35,130 nucleotides of DNA from a virus. Shown piece after piece: positions 15,161-23,148 of this stretch. The notes under the pieces are model-generated. The model saw only the letters and a list, made by a program, of their open reading frames with translations, ran no database searches and was not told where the DNA came from. Position 1 is the stretch's first letter; every line of letters begins with the position of its first letter. Both the position numbers and the translations under genes were made by a program. The stretch covers positions 1 through 35,130 of IMG/VR virus record IMGVR_UViG_3300042691_048515, one strand, 5' to 3'.

Positions 15161-15306
15161 TTGCCCGGGGAATCGAGCTGCAGGCGTTCGCCCGCGGTTT
15201 GCTCCCCGACTACCAGCCCTCCCGGGCTGACCTGTACCTGCTCTCCACTGGATTTGGGAGCGCCGACCCCGTCGCGGTCGTCGGTGTCCCGCTGCGAAAG
15301 GGATGA
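15070..15306 (+). other. -1 frame extension of the chaperone candidate (probable programmed frameshift product)
   Basis: This frame is open from 15070 to the TGA at 15304-15306 and contains no ATG, GTG or TTG start. After the zero-frame stop at 15160 it reads LIARGIELQAFARGLLPDYQ, then PSRADLYLLSTGFGSADPVA and VVGVPLRKG, a sensible protein with GC-rich third positions. The other frames there look non-coding. A slip of -1 over the C-run at 15144-15148 would join it to the 255-residue protein, adding about 52 residues. Confidence 0.5.
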
Positions 15307-15312
15307 TCGAAA

Positions 15313-15870
15313 ATGCCCCGGACACTGTCGACGATTTCCGCCCAGGCCATCCTGCGGGCGACTGTGCTCAACACCGCCGACGGCACCGTGTTGACCGCCT
15401 CGGCGGCTCATGGCGCCGCGCAGGCGGTCACGTTCACCGCCAGCGGGACCGGAGCGGGACAGGCCGACCGGTTCTGGCAGTCGACCGGCCGCACGCTGAC
15501 TTCCGGGGGGTCGGAGGACCTCGACGTCTACGACTTGGCCAGCCTCGACATCAGCGGGGCGGGGGCGGGGCGCGACGCGTTGGGGCAGCTCTGGACGGTG
15601 GCCGAGATTGCCGGAATGCTGGTCTACAACCGCTCGACTTCCGCAGGCAGCCTGCTGGTGGGAGGGAAGGGGACCGCCGCCGCGTGGTCCACGTGGCTCA
15701 ACAACCACGACGACGCCGAGGTGACGCTGCCTCCCTCCGGGATCCTGTTGCTGGCCTCGACGAACGATCCGGCGTGGGCAGTCACCGATTCCAGCAGCCA
15801 CCTGCTGACCATGTTGGCCAGCGGCGGGGCGGTGACTTACGACATCTACCTGCTGGGTCGGTCGGCGTAG
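15313..15870 (+). CDS. Virion-associated protein of unknown function
   Basis: This 185-residue Ala/Ser/Thr-rich protein starts MPRTLSTISAQAILRATVLN. It contains DRFWQSTGRTLTSGGSEDLD and LASLDISGAGAGRDALGQLW, and ends VTYDIYLLGRSA. The beta-rich layout, with strands separated by Gly/Ser turns, suggests a structural role. It lies between the chaperone region and the tape measure, an unusual place for an extra gene in lambda-type tails. AAGGG lies about ten bases before ATG 15313. Confidence 0.68.
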   Translation: MPRTLSTISAQAILRATVLNTADGTVLTASAAHGAAQAVTFTASGTGAGQADRFWQSTGRTLTSGGSEDLDVYDLASLDISGAGAGRDALGQLWTVAEIAGMLVYNRSTSAGSLLVGGKGTAAAWSTWLNNHDDAEVTLPPSGILLLASTNDPAWAVTDSSSHLLTMLASGGAVTYDIYLLGRSA

Positions 15871-15913
15871 TTCCTGTCCCGAGCGTTTCCCCCGTTCCTG
15901 AGAGGAGCGCCCC

Positions 15914-17485
15914 GTGGGGCAGGTGACCACCACATTTTTCGCCGATTCGCAGGCAGCCGAGGCGGCGATCGCGAAACTCGAAACGAAATACGCGAAGCTC
16001 GAGGAGAAACTGAAGGGGATCTCCCGCACCTCGCGGGAGGATGCCCGCGCCGCGTCGCAGGGAGTCGAGGAATGGGCCGGCAAAATCGGTGGGGCGATCC
16101 TCGCTTACACCGGGCTGTCCAACATTCTTCAGACCGTCGCCCAGGCCCAGCAGGAAGTCAATCGCAAGGCCGACGAGGGGGTTCTGAAGTACGACGAATT
16201 GAACCGCCGGCTGCGGGTGCAGGCGGGGCTGAGCGGCGTGCAGGGACAGCAGGCCCAGGAACGCCTGACGCAGATTGCCCTGCGGACTGGGGTCGACTAC
16301 GGCACCGCTGCCCGGGGGGCCGAGGAACTCATCTCGCAGGGATTCTCGGCCGAGCAGGGGACCGGCACCGCGTTGGAGCGGCTGCTGCAGACGATGCAGG
16401 CCACCAACGCAAGGCCCGAGGATATCAAGCTGCTCGCCCAGTCGTACTCGGCCCTTTTGGCAGGCACCGGGCAGGAGAAAAACACCGCCAACTTGGAAGA
16501 CGTCTCCCGCGCGGTGCAGCGGACGTTCAAAGGAACCCCGCTGCAGGCCCCCGACCTGATGGCGTTGGCCCCCAAGGTGCAGGGGGTCACCCAGGCGGTG
16601 CCGTGGCAGGAAGCGCTGGCTCAGTTCGCCGTCATGCGCGAAAAGGCCACCCCCGACGTCGCCGCGACCAGCCTGAAGTTGTTCTGGGAACGGCTGCAGA
16701 CCGCCAGCGGAACGAAGAGTTCCGAAGAGGCGTTGGCCAAACTGGGGTTGGCGGCGGACCAGATCGACGCGATCGGCGAGAAGCCGGCCGAAGTGCTGGA
16801 ACGGCTGGCGACCGCAATGGACAAACTGCCCAAGGCCGAGCAGGCGGGAGTGCTCAAAGATCTGTTTGGTCAGGAAGCTATGGCGGCCGCGTCGGGGCTG
16901 CTGCGCGACCGGGCCAAGGTCCAGGAGTATCTGGCCCTGCAGGGGGACGAGGCAGGCTTTCAGGCGGATGTGGGGATCCGGGCGGCAGGTCCTGCAGCGG
17001 CCCGCACCCGCGTGCAACTGCTGCAGGAACAGCAGGCCATTGCCAAGAACGCCGATTTTGAGGAGATGGTGCTGGCGGCCGAATCGCTGCAACGGGAGGC
17101 GGGCATCCCCGAGGCCCTGCTCTCGTTCCGCCGGCAGCGGGCGAACCTGCGGAACCTGATGGGGGACACTTCGATTGAGTCGATCGCCGAGATCTACACC
17201 GACCCGGCGCAGATGCAACTGCCGTTCTATCAGCGGAGCGGGGCCACGCTGCCCCCCGAACTGCTGCGGCAGCGGATCCTCGAGTTGCGGGGAGAGGCCC
17301 CCGTCGATGCGTTGGGCGAAAGCGCCAGCGTGGCTGCCGCCGCCGCCCAGGTTGCCGGCAGCCCCGAGGGGGGAGCGGCCGGCGCGGCAGCGGTCGAGAT
17401 TCAGCGCCAGCAGCTCGAACAGCTCCGTGAGCTGAACCGCAACGTCCGTCCGGCCCCCGACCGCAAACCCGAGGGGGGTGAGTGA
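15914..17485 (+). CDS. Tail tape measure protein (short)
   Basis: This 523-residue helical protein is the candidate length ruler of the tail. The N-terminus is a coiled coil (AAIAKLETKYAKLEEKLKGI, about 17-36) followed by a hydrophobic stretch, IGGAILAYTGLSNIL. The core QIALRTGVDYGTAARGAEEL, the segment after it, and LKDLFGQEAMAAASGLL match the PhageMin_Tail/TP901-type tape measure domain. At about 1.5 angstroms per residue it would set a tail of roughly 75-80 nm, shorter than lambda. GTG 15914 has GAGAGGAG upstream. The C-terminus is Gln/Glu-rich. Confidence 0.82.
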   Translation: MGQVTTTFFADSQAAEAAIAKLETKYAKLEEKLKGISRTSREDARAASQGVEEWAGKIGGAILAYTGLSNILQTVAQAQQEVNRKADEGVLKYDELNRRLRVQAGLSGVQGQQAQERLTQIALRTGVDYGTAARGAEELISQGFSAEQGTGTALERLLQTMQATNARPEDIKLLAQSYSALLAGTGQEKNTANLEDVSRAVQRTFKGTPLQAPDLMALAPKVQGVTQAVPWQEALAQFAVMREKATPDVAATSLKLFWERLQTASGTKSSEEALAKLGLAADQIDAIGEKPAEVLERLATAMDKLPKAEQAGVLKDLFGQEAMAAASGLLRDRAKVQEYLALQGDEAGFQADVGIRAAGPAAARTRVQLLQEQQAIAKNADFEEMVLAAESLQREAGIPEALLSFRRQRANLRNLMGDTSIESIAEIYTDPAQMQLPFYQRSGATLPPELLRQRILELRGEAPVDALGESASVAAAAAQVAGSPEGGAAGAAAVEIQRQQLEQLRELNRNVRPAPDRKPEGGE

Positions 17486-17913
17486 TGGGCTATTCCTATG
17501 TCGGTCCCTACGGATTCCTGACGCTGCACCGCACCGACGACCCGCGCGGCGGCCCGCTGGTCCCCCGGGAACAGTGCGAGGTGATCAACCGGCCGGGGGT
17601 CAACGGCACCGCGGTGCTGCGGACCGGCAAACGCTCCGAACCGTTTACGATGCGGAGCTTCGTCGACGTCGCCAGCCTGGCCATCGTGCCGACCGCTGTC
17701 TCGGCCTATCAATCGCTGATCGGGACGGTCGTCAATGTGATCTGGCAGGACACCGACTATCAGGCCACCTACGGGGTCCGGTTCGCCGTGCTCGACTGCG
17801 TCTGCCAGTCGTCGCGGCGGGTGCTGGCCCGGGCGGGGGGTGCGGTGGCGGGCTCGACCGCCGTTGTGGAAATTCTCTGGACGCTGCAACCGGTGCTGGA
17901 GGTCGCCGAGTGA
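17485..17913 (+). CDS. Minor tail protein (distal-tail-like)
   Basis: This 142-residue protein starts MGYSYVGPYGFLTLHRTDDP. It contains EVINRPGVNGTAVLRTGKRS, then EPFTMRSFVDVASL and a beta-rich C-terminal half with SLIGTVVNVIWQDTDYQATY. The PGVNG...GKR..PF pattern resembles N-terminal beta-barrels of distal tail proteins. ATG 17485 overlaps the tape-measure stop (TGATG), with GAGGGGGG as ribosome binding site. Context, after the tape measure and before the large tip protein, supports a tail tip role. Confidence 0.68.
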   Translation: MGYSYVGPYGFLTLHRTDDPRGGPLVPREQCEVINRPGVNGTAVLRTGKRSEPFTMRSFVDVASLAIVPTAVSAYQSLIGTVVNVIWQDTDYQATYGVRFAVLDCVCQSSRRVLARAGGAVAGSTAVVEILWTLQPVLEVAE

Positions 17914-20195
17914 CCATCACCATCGGCCAAACCGTTCTGCAGACCATCGAAACCACCCGCGACCGGATCCGCGACGCTGTCCGCTCGCGGGTCTACCGGG
18001 CCGACACGCTGGGAGCCGACTGGGAGGAGGTGCCGTATCTGCATGTCGACGACCTGTCGATCCGCAGCTCCCCCGGGATCGACGACTGCCGCCTGAGCTA
18101 TCTGTACGGGCCGATCTGCCGGGAAGACGACACCCAGTTCCGCGACTACGACCGGCTGGACCTGATCGGCAGCTACATCAAAGTCGTGTTGGAGGGGGCC
18201 ACGCTCGACGGGGAAGACGTCACCTGGTACGGCGTGGTCGAGATCGACGACACCGTTCCCATGGGCTCCGGTCCGCTGCAAGACACCCCGCGGGGCAACC
18301 AGCGGTTTACCGCCTATGGGCTGGCCCGGCTGCTCGAGCGGGCGATTGTGCTGTCCACCCGGGTGGACGCCAGCCAAGGGACGAGTTTCCCCACGCAGTC
18401 GGTCGCGGTGGAATACGGCGAGCAGTTCAACGAACTGGGGAACGCCCTCAAGACGCGGCAGGGGAACCGGGCCGAGGCCACCGAAAACAACGACCCCACT
18501 CAGCCGTACTGGTTCAGTCGCACCATCACCAGCGAATCGGTCTGGACGGCCGATGCGGCTGTGCGGTACCTGCTGGCCCAGCACGCCCCCCGCGACGGCC
18601 ACGACGAACCGGTCTGCGAGTGGGTGCTGGATGGCGACCCGGGGGACCCCCGGCTGAACTGGTATGACCCCGTGGTGCCGACCGACGGCCGGACGGTGAA
18701 GTCGATTCTCGACGAGCTGATTCCGTTCCGGCGGGGGGTCGCCTACGGGGTGCGGTACGACGAGAGCCCCGGCCCCCGCGGGCGGGTCACGATCGTCCCG
18801 TTTTCGTTCGCCTCGGACGATCTGGTCCTGCCCGACGACCGGGTGCTCCCCGCCAACGCGCAGCCGGTCACCCTGAATTTTGAAAACGCCCTGGACGTCG
18901 AGGCCCGGATCGTCGAGTCGCTGACCACCAGCTACGACGAGGTGGTCGCGATGGGGACGTTTGCGACGTCGACCTGTACTTTGGCGTTTGGCCGGCACGC
19001 ATTTGAGCGGGGCAGCTCGTTCCTGCTGCGGCCCGACTGGACCACCACGCAGGAAACCAGCTACCGCACCGGCGCGACCGGCACCGCCGGCTACAGCTCG
19101 CTGCCGCTGGCGTACCAGTACGAGGCCCAGACCCGGTTCCGGCAGCGGGACGATCTGCGTCCCGTCTTCCGGAGATGGGCCCTCTATGAATACTGGGACG
19201 GCCTGGTCTGGGACTACGAAAAGGCCGAGTCGGCCGCAACCAAGTACAGTTTCAATCCCCCGTGGTACCAGTCGGAGAGCACCGGGTTTTCGGCCCGCGA
19301 CAGCAAGCCGCAGGCCGATCCGATCCAGCCGTACGCCGAGCGGAACGAAATCCCCGAGTACGCCGCGTCGCGGCTGGTGTTCGAGCCGTATCTGCCCCTG
19401 CAGGACCGGGCCGATTACAGCGGCGACCGGATCAAAAACGCCACCTGGAAAGACGACGTCCCCGACGCCACCGACTGGCAGTTCCTGCCCCCCTTGCTGT
19501 ACGTGATCACCGACAACAGCACGATTTCCGCTCCCAAATACGACGTGCTGCACCGTCTGGCCGAACAGTCGTCGAACGAACGGCAGCGGCGGCGGTGGTC
19601 GGCCACGCTGCGGGTGCTCCCCGATCGTCCGGCGGTCGAGGTCGACGTGCACGGGGCGCCGCAGCATTTCCTCAGCGCCGATTCGGCTGCGACGCTGCAG
19701 GGGCTCGAACCGTTCAATGACCCCAGCAAAGAGAACGGGGTGATGTTTGAGCAGATGCGGGCGACCATCACGCTGCGGCTGCCGTGGCGGGTGCAGCAGC
19801 GGAAAAAGATCCGCACCGAGCCGGTCGGAGGCCGCCCCTGGCGGCGGCTGGTGATTCCGGTCGAGGCCCGGCTCGACTACGTCGTCCCCGACACGGTGGT
19901 CCGCATCAGCAACGGACTGGCCGAGCGGTCGAGCGGCGGCTTTGTCCGGGACGACCGGCTGCGGCTGTCGCAGATTGTCGAGGCGGCGACCCGCTGGTAC
20001 CAGACCGAGCGGCAGACGCTGTTTTTCCGGATCCGCGGAGTGGTCGAGACCGTCACGCTCGGGCAGCTCGTGACCAGTGTCGGCGGCCGGTATATCCTCG
20101 AGGGGATCAACACCCCCGTGACCGGGATCCGCTATGATCTGCTGCAACAGGTCACCGAGCTGGAAACCTCGCTGGCCCAGGTCGATTTCACATGA
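17910..20195 (+). CDS. Large tail tip / hub protein
   Basis: This 761-residue protein begins MTITIGQTVLQTIETTRDRI. The first third (YLHVDDLSIRSSPGIDDCRL, WYGVVEIDDTVP, GNQRFTAYGLARLLERAIVL) resembles the beta-barrel hub domains of phage tail proteins, and the later part is rich in Tyr, Trp and Arg. GTG 17910 overlaps the upstream stop (GTGA). The in-frame extension back to 17478 overlaps the previous gene and looks like a shadow. Size and place suggest the central hub or fibre-attachment protein; no enzymatic motif is evident. Confidence 0.68.
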   Translation: MTITIGQTVLQTIETTRDRIRDAVRSRVYRADTLGADWEEVPYLHVDDLSIRSSPGIDDCRLSYLYGPICREDDTQFRDYDRLDLIGSYIKVVLEGATLDGEDVTWYGVVEIDDTVPMGSGPLQDTPRGNQRFTAYGLARLLERAIVLSTRVDASQGTSFPTQSVAVEYGEQFNELGNALKTRQGNRAEATENNDPTQPYWFSRTITSESVWTADAAVRYLLAQHAPRDGHDEPVCEWVLDGDPGDPRLNWYDPVVPTDGRTVKSILDELIPFRRGVAYGVRYDESPGPRGRVTIVPFSFASDDLVLPDDRVLPANAQPVTLNFENALDVEARIVESLTTSYDEVVAMGTFATSTCTLAFGRHAFERGSSFLLRPDWTTTQETSYRTGATGTAGYSSLPLAYQYEAQTRFRQRDDLRPVFRRWALYEYWDGLVWDYEKAESAATKYSFNPPWYQSESTGFSARDSKPQADPIQPYAERNEIPEYAASRLVFEPYLPLQDRADYSGDRIKNATWKDDVPDATDWQFLPPLLYVITDNSTISAPKYDVLHRLAEQSSNERQRRRWSATLRVLPDRPAVEVDVHGAPQHFLSADSAATLQGLEPFNDPSKENGVMFEQMRATITLRLPWRVQQRKKIRTEPVGGRPWRRLVIPVEARLDYVVPDTVVRISNGLAERSSGGFVRDDRLRLSQIVEAATRWYQTERQTLFFRIRGVVETVTLGQLVTSVGGRYILEGINTPVTGIRYDLLQQVTELETSLAQVDFT

Positions 20196-20746
20196 AGTTC
20201 CGCGACGCGCTGCAGACGGTCGGCGGTCCGAGTGAGGCGGCCCGCCAACGGGCGCAGGCCGAGGCCCGGCAGGTGCGGGCTCCCGTGGTCCAGCGGTCGC
20301 CCTATGTGTTTTTCCGGATCGTCGCCAACGAAACCGGGACCACGACGACGACCACGACGACGACCACCACCACACCGCCGGGAACGACGACCACCACCAC
20401 CACCACGACCACCACGACCACAACCACGACGCAGCCCCCCTGCTCGGGCCGGTTGTGGTTTGGAGTGGCGGTCGAGGTGCAGTATGACGGCACACCGATC
20501 GCGTACGGGTGGCGCAGTCTCGTGGTCACCCCCCGCGACGACACGCAGGTCTATCCGCTGCTCTCCAGCATGTCCCTGCAACTCGAGATCGACGACATTG
20601 TCATTGCCACGTTTGTGAACGGCCGGTACTGGATCCTCGAGGCCTATACCAACTGCCCGCAGGCGAGCGTCACCACGACGACCACGACGACGACCACGAC
20701 CACCAGCAGCACCTCCCCCCCGCCGCGGGTCTGGAGGCAGGCATGA
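20192..20746 (+). CDS. Tail protein with poly-threonine linkers, paralogue 1
   Basis: This 184-residue protein has three parts. The N-terminus, MKFRDALQTVGGPSEAARQR, is helical and shared in form with the next gene. Two threonine runs of 12 and 16 residues are separated by PPG. A beta domain (RLWFGVAVEVQYDGTPIAYG, IDDIVIATFVNGRYWILEAY) follows, and a third 11-Thr run precedes SSTSPPP. Poly-Thr segments are stiff, extended linkers and favoured O-glycosylation sites. ATG 20192 overlaps the hub stop. It is probably a tail tip or fibre component. Confidence 0.78.
   Translation: MKFRDALQTVGGPSEAARQRAQAEARQVRAPVVQRSPYVFFRIVANETGTTTTTTTTTTTTPPGTTTTTTTTTTTTTTTTQPPCSGRLWFGVAVEVQYDGTPIAYGWRSLVVTPRDDTQVYPLLSSMSLQLEIDDIVIATFVNGRYWILEAYTNCPQASVTTTTTTTTTTTSSTSPPPRVWRQA
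20339..20431 (+). repeat. ACC/ACG codon tract encoding two poly-Thr runs
   Basis: This tract has twelve Thr codons (20339-20374), a Pro-Pro-Gly interruption, then sixteen Thr codons (20384-20431). ACC and ACG are mixed rather than perfectly repeated, so the amino acid is conserved more than the DNA unit. Confidence 0.9.
20672..20704 (+). repeat. ACC/ACG codon tract, 11 Thr
   Basis: This third threonine run of the first paralogue lies just before its C-terminal SSTSPPP segment, so it forms a C-terminal tail rather than an interdomain linker. Confidence 0.85.
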
Positions 20747-21747
20747 AATTCCGCGACTACCTGGCCCAGCCGGCAGCTCCGGTTCCGGTCGCTGCTCCGG
20801 CCACGCAGGATGAGCAACTGCTGTTTGCGAGCCTGAGCGAATGGACCCCGCCATTTTGGGACCCGTACAACCTCAGCCAGCGGGCGGTGCAAAACGCCCA
20901 GTACGACTACGGCGACGCAGTCCCGCTGCCCTACACGACCTACACCGGGTGTTTCGTCTGGACCCAGCGGTTTCAGACGATTGAAGTGGGGGAGCAGTAC
21001 CTCAACTGGCGGTACGTCTCGGAGATCCCCACCAGGGCGGTCCGCGATTTCACGTTCCGCCAGACCGCCGTCAGCCGGCCGACACTGCGCGAGGGCTGGT
21101 TCCCCCAGGACGGGGTCGGGCTGCGGCTCACGCTGATCACCAACGAAAACGGCCGGTTCTGGGGCCTCGCGACCGCGGGGGACCGCTGCACGACGACCAC
21201 CACCACCACGCAGCCCCCCTGCAACTGCACGACCCATCCCAGCATGCAGTTCACGATCAGCGGGATCAGCCTGCGGCCGGGGGCAGGGCAGTGCAACGCC
21301 ACCGACCAGATCTGCAGCCAGTTCAACCGCACGTGGTGTCTGCCGTTCCGGGGCAAGACGTTCGACTGGGGCGCGGCCCCCTGCGTCTGGGATTACACCC
21401 TGAGTTACAACAATGGCTGTCCCCCGGGCTCGCTGTGGTATGGTCCCGATTCGCGGATTGCCGCGAAAATCCGCTGGCCCTTGGCAAAAATCTACGACCC
21501 GGCGACCAGCACGTACGTCTGCCCGGCCGAACTCGATTTCGGGGTCTACCGCTATCAATCGCTCGACTTCAACCCCGATACGGGGGGCACCTTCACCGAC
21601 GGCAACCAGGCGACCCCGTGGGCGCCCACCTGTATCGGCTGGCCCACCAGTGTGACGGTCACCGCCAGCGCGAACTGCAATCCCGACCCCCCGACGACGA
21701 CCACCACCACCACCACCACAACCACGACCGGCCCGCCGGGACCGTGA
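20743..21747 (+). CDS. Cys-rich tail/adhesin-like protein with poly-Thr linkers, paralogue 2
   Basis: This 334-residue protein shares its opening, MKFRDYLAQP, with the preceding gene. A beta-rich region follows, then a 7-Thr run, QPPCNC, and a Cys-rich module: FTISGISLRPGAGQCNATDQ, FNRTWCLPFRGKTFDW, APCVWDYTLSYNNGCPPG. It ends in 12 threonines and GPPGP. The Cys/Trp-rich beta module resembles repeats common in extracellular planctomycete proteins, which suggests host-surface recognition. ATG 20743 overlaps the previous stop (ATGA). The final Thr tail could attach or expose a glycan. Confidence 0.76.
   Translation: MKFRDYLAQPAAPVPVAAPATQDEQLLFASLSEWTPPFWDPYNLSQRAVQNAQYDYGDAVPLPYTTYTGCFVWTQRFQTIEVGEQYLNWRYVSEIPTRAVRDFTFRQTAVSRPTLREGWFPQDGVGLRLTLITNENGRFWGLATAGDRCTTTTTTTQPPCNCTTHPSMQFTISGISLRPGAGQCNATDQICSQFNRTWCLPFRGKTFDWGAAPCVWDYTLSYNNGCPPGSLWYGPDSRIAAKIRWPLAKIYDPATSTYVCPAELDFGVYRYQSLDFNPDTGGTFTDGNQATPWAPTCIGWPTSVTVTASANCNPDPPTTTTTTTTTTTTGPPGP
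21190..21210 (+). repeat. ACC/ACG codon tract, 7 Thr
   Basis: This is the linker between the two beta modules of the second paralogue, directly before a CxC motif. Confidence 0.8.
21694..21729 (+). repeat. ACC/ACG codon tract, 12 Thr
   Basis: This threonine run ends the second paralogue, followed only by Gly-Pro-Pro-Gly-Pro and the stop. Confidence 0.85.
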
Positions 21748-21757
21748 GCGTCGGCCG

Positions 21758-21820
21758 GTTTTGGAATTTCAAAAAAATAGGTTCGCTATCGCTTGCATTT
21801 CCAAAACTGGCGGCTAAAGT
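21758..21820 (+). promoter_or_regulatory. Promoter with AT-rich upstream element and inverted repeat
   Basis: TTGCAT (21793-21798) and TAAAGT (21815-21820) are 16 bases apart, the same -35 and spacing as the leftward promoters. An AT-rich block (GAATTTCAAAAAAATAG) lies upstream in otherwise GC-rich DNA, like an UP element. GTTTTGGAA (21758-21766) and TTCCAAAAC (21799-21807) form a perfect 9-bp inverted repeat, one arm inside the spacer, suiting an operator. The next ATG is only seven bases beyond the -10, so the transcript could be leaderless. Confidence 0.6.
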
Positions 21821-21827
21821 GTCCGGC

Positions 21828-23078
21828 ATGTCGCAGTCATTTCCCCATTCGCCGACCCTGCTGGAGCGGGCTCAACGCTACGCCGCCGCCCTGTGGCGAC
21901 ACGCGGCCGACGGCCTGCGGATCACCTCGCCGGATGAACTCGCCCGCCGGCTGGCGATTTGTCAACACTGCCCCTCGGGGGAGTTTGACGGGGCGGGGTG
22001 CCGGGTTTGCGGCTGTCCGGTGAACAGCACCGAAAACAGCCTGCGGAACAAACTGGCCATGGCGTCCGAAACCTGCCCCCGCGGACACTGGCAGGCCGAG
22101 GGAGCGACCGCAATCCAGCGGCCCCGGCTGACGGTCGGGATGTGCATGGTGGACGATTTCGATGGGGTCTATTTCACGGTGCAGGCGTTGAATCTGTACC
22201 ACCGCGAGCTGCGGGGGCAGCTCGAGATCCTCGTCGTCGACAACCGCCCGCGGCTCGACGACCACGGCAGTTCCCCCGAAGCGGCCGCGCAGACGGGAGA
22301 AACCCCCAGTCAGCGGGTCCGGAACCTGATGGCCATGATCCCCAACGGCCGCTACCTCCCCTACACCAACCGGCAGGGGACCGCGGCCCGCGATCAGGTG
22401 TTTGAGCAGGCCCGCGGCGAGGTGGTGATCTGCGTCGACTCGCACGTGCTGATCGCTCCGGGAGCGCTCCGCCGCACACTCGACTGGCTGGACGAGCACC
22501 CCGGGTTTCATGGGCTGTTTCAGGGGCCCCTCGAATACGACAACGGGTCGGTCAGCACCCACCAGGTCCGCACGTGGGGCGCCGGGATGCTGGGCCAGTG
22601 GGCGCTCGACTCCCGCTACCGCGGCGACGACGGTCCGGCGCTCGACATCGACCTGCAGGGGCTGGGGTTGTTTGGCTGCTGGCGGGACGACTGGCTGGGG
22701 TTCAACCCGCATTTCCGGGAGTTCGGTGGCGAAGAGGGGTACGTGCACGACAAATACCGGGCGGCGGGCCGGCCCGTCGTCTGCCTCCCCTGGCTGCGGT
22801 GGATCCACCGGTTTCAGGCAACCGGGCAGCATGCAAATTACGCCAGTTCGATGCGGCAGCGGATCAAAAACTACATCCACGGGCGGATTGAACTGGATCA
22901 GGATCTCGACGACATCCACGCCCATTTCTACGGCGTGGAACCTTACGGGCTCGGTCGCGATCCGCAGGAGTGGATTGAGCTGTTGCGGGAGTGCGATGCA
23001 GAGTGCGAGTCGGCGACGCGCACTCAGGAGTGGCAGTCGACCGCCGCACCAACCGGCGACGACTGTGCTGGTGGTTAG
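21828..23078 (+). CDS. Family 2-type glycosyltransferase with N-terminal zinc-binding segment
   Basis: This 416-residue protein has two parts. Residues ~45-87 carry a Cys cluster (CQHCPS, CRVCGCP and a later ETCPRGHW) preceded by helices, a likely zinc site. From ~100 is a GT2-like nucleotide-sugar domain: LTVGMCMVDDFDGVYFTVQA, EILVVDNRP (133-141), and GEVVICVDSHVLIAPGAL with DSH (about 204-206) at the metal-binding position. The middle has FGCWRDDWLGFNPHFREFGG and GEEGYVHDKY, resembling acceptor-side motifs. It directly follows the poly-Thr tail genes behind its own promoter, so a role in glycosylating phage proteins is plausible but unproven. Confidence 0.85.
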   Translation: MSQSFPHSPTLLERAQRYAAALWRHAADGLRITSPDELARRLAICQHCPSGEFDGAGCRVCGCPVNSTENSLRNKLAMASETCPRGHWQAEGATAIQRPRLTVGMCMVDDFDGVYFTVQALNLYHRELRGQLEILVVDNRPRLDDHGSSPEAAAQTGETPSQRVRNLMAMIPNGRYLPYTNRQGTAARDQVFEQARGEVVICVDSHVLIAPGALRRTLDWLDEHPGFHGLFQGPLEYDNGSVSTHQVRTWGAGMLGQWALDSRYRGDDGPALDIDLQGLGLFGCWRDDWLGFNPHFREFGGEEGYVHDKYRAAGRPVVCLPWLRWIHRFQATGQHANYASSMRQRIKNYIHGRIELDQDLDDIHAHFYGVEPYGLGRDPQEWIELLRECDAECESATRTQEWQSTAAPTGDDCAGG

Positions 23079-23148
23079 ACGAACGAACCACCCCGCGCCT
23101 GTCCGGCAGGTCGACGACCGGACACAAACCAGCGCGGCCAACCAATGA

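Noticed and set aside
15161-15394. 77-codon frame starting TTG after the chaperone stop
   Set aside because: Ser/Pro/Cys/Arg-rich with no protein-like pattern. The -1 frame over the same bases looks coding instead.
17478-17909. N-terminal extension of the tail hub frame
   Set aside because: It overlaps the 142-residue minor tail gene in another frame and reads as low-complexity Arg/Pro/Gly. GTG 17910 with a GTGA overlap is the better start.
17769-20495. 908-codon open frame on the minus strand
   Set aside because: Antisense to the tail hub gene. Its Gly/Arg/Pro-rich content and lack of any domain indicate a shadow; the Trp/Ser run reflects the Thr codon tract read backwards.
20339-21729. 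ACC/ACG tracts as CRISPR or noncoding repeats
   Set aside because: They are in frame, encode uninterrupted threonine, and lack spacer/repeat periodicity.
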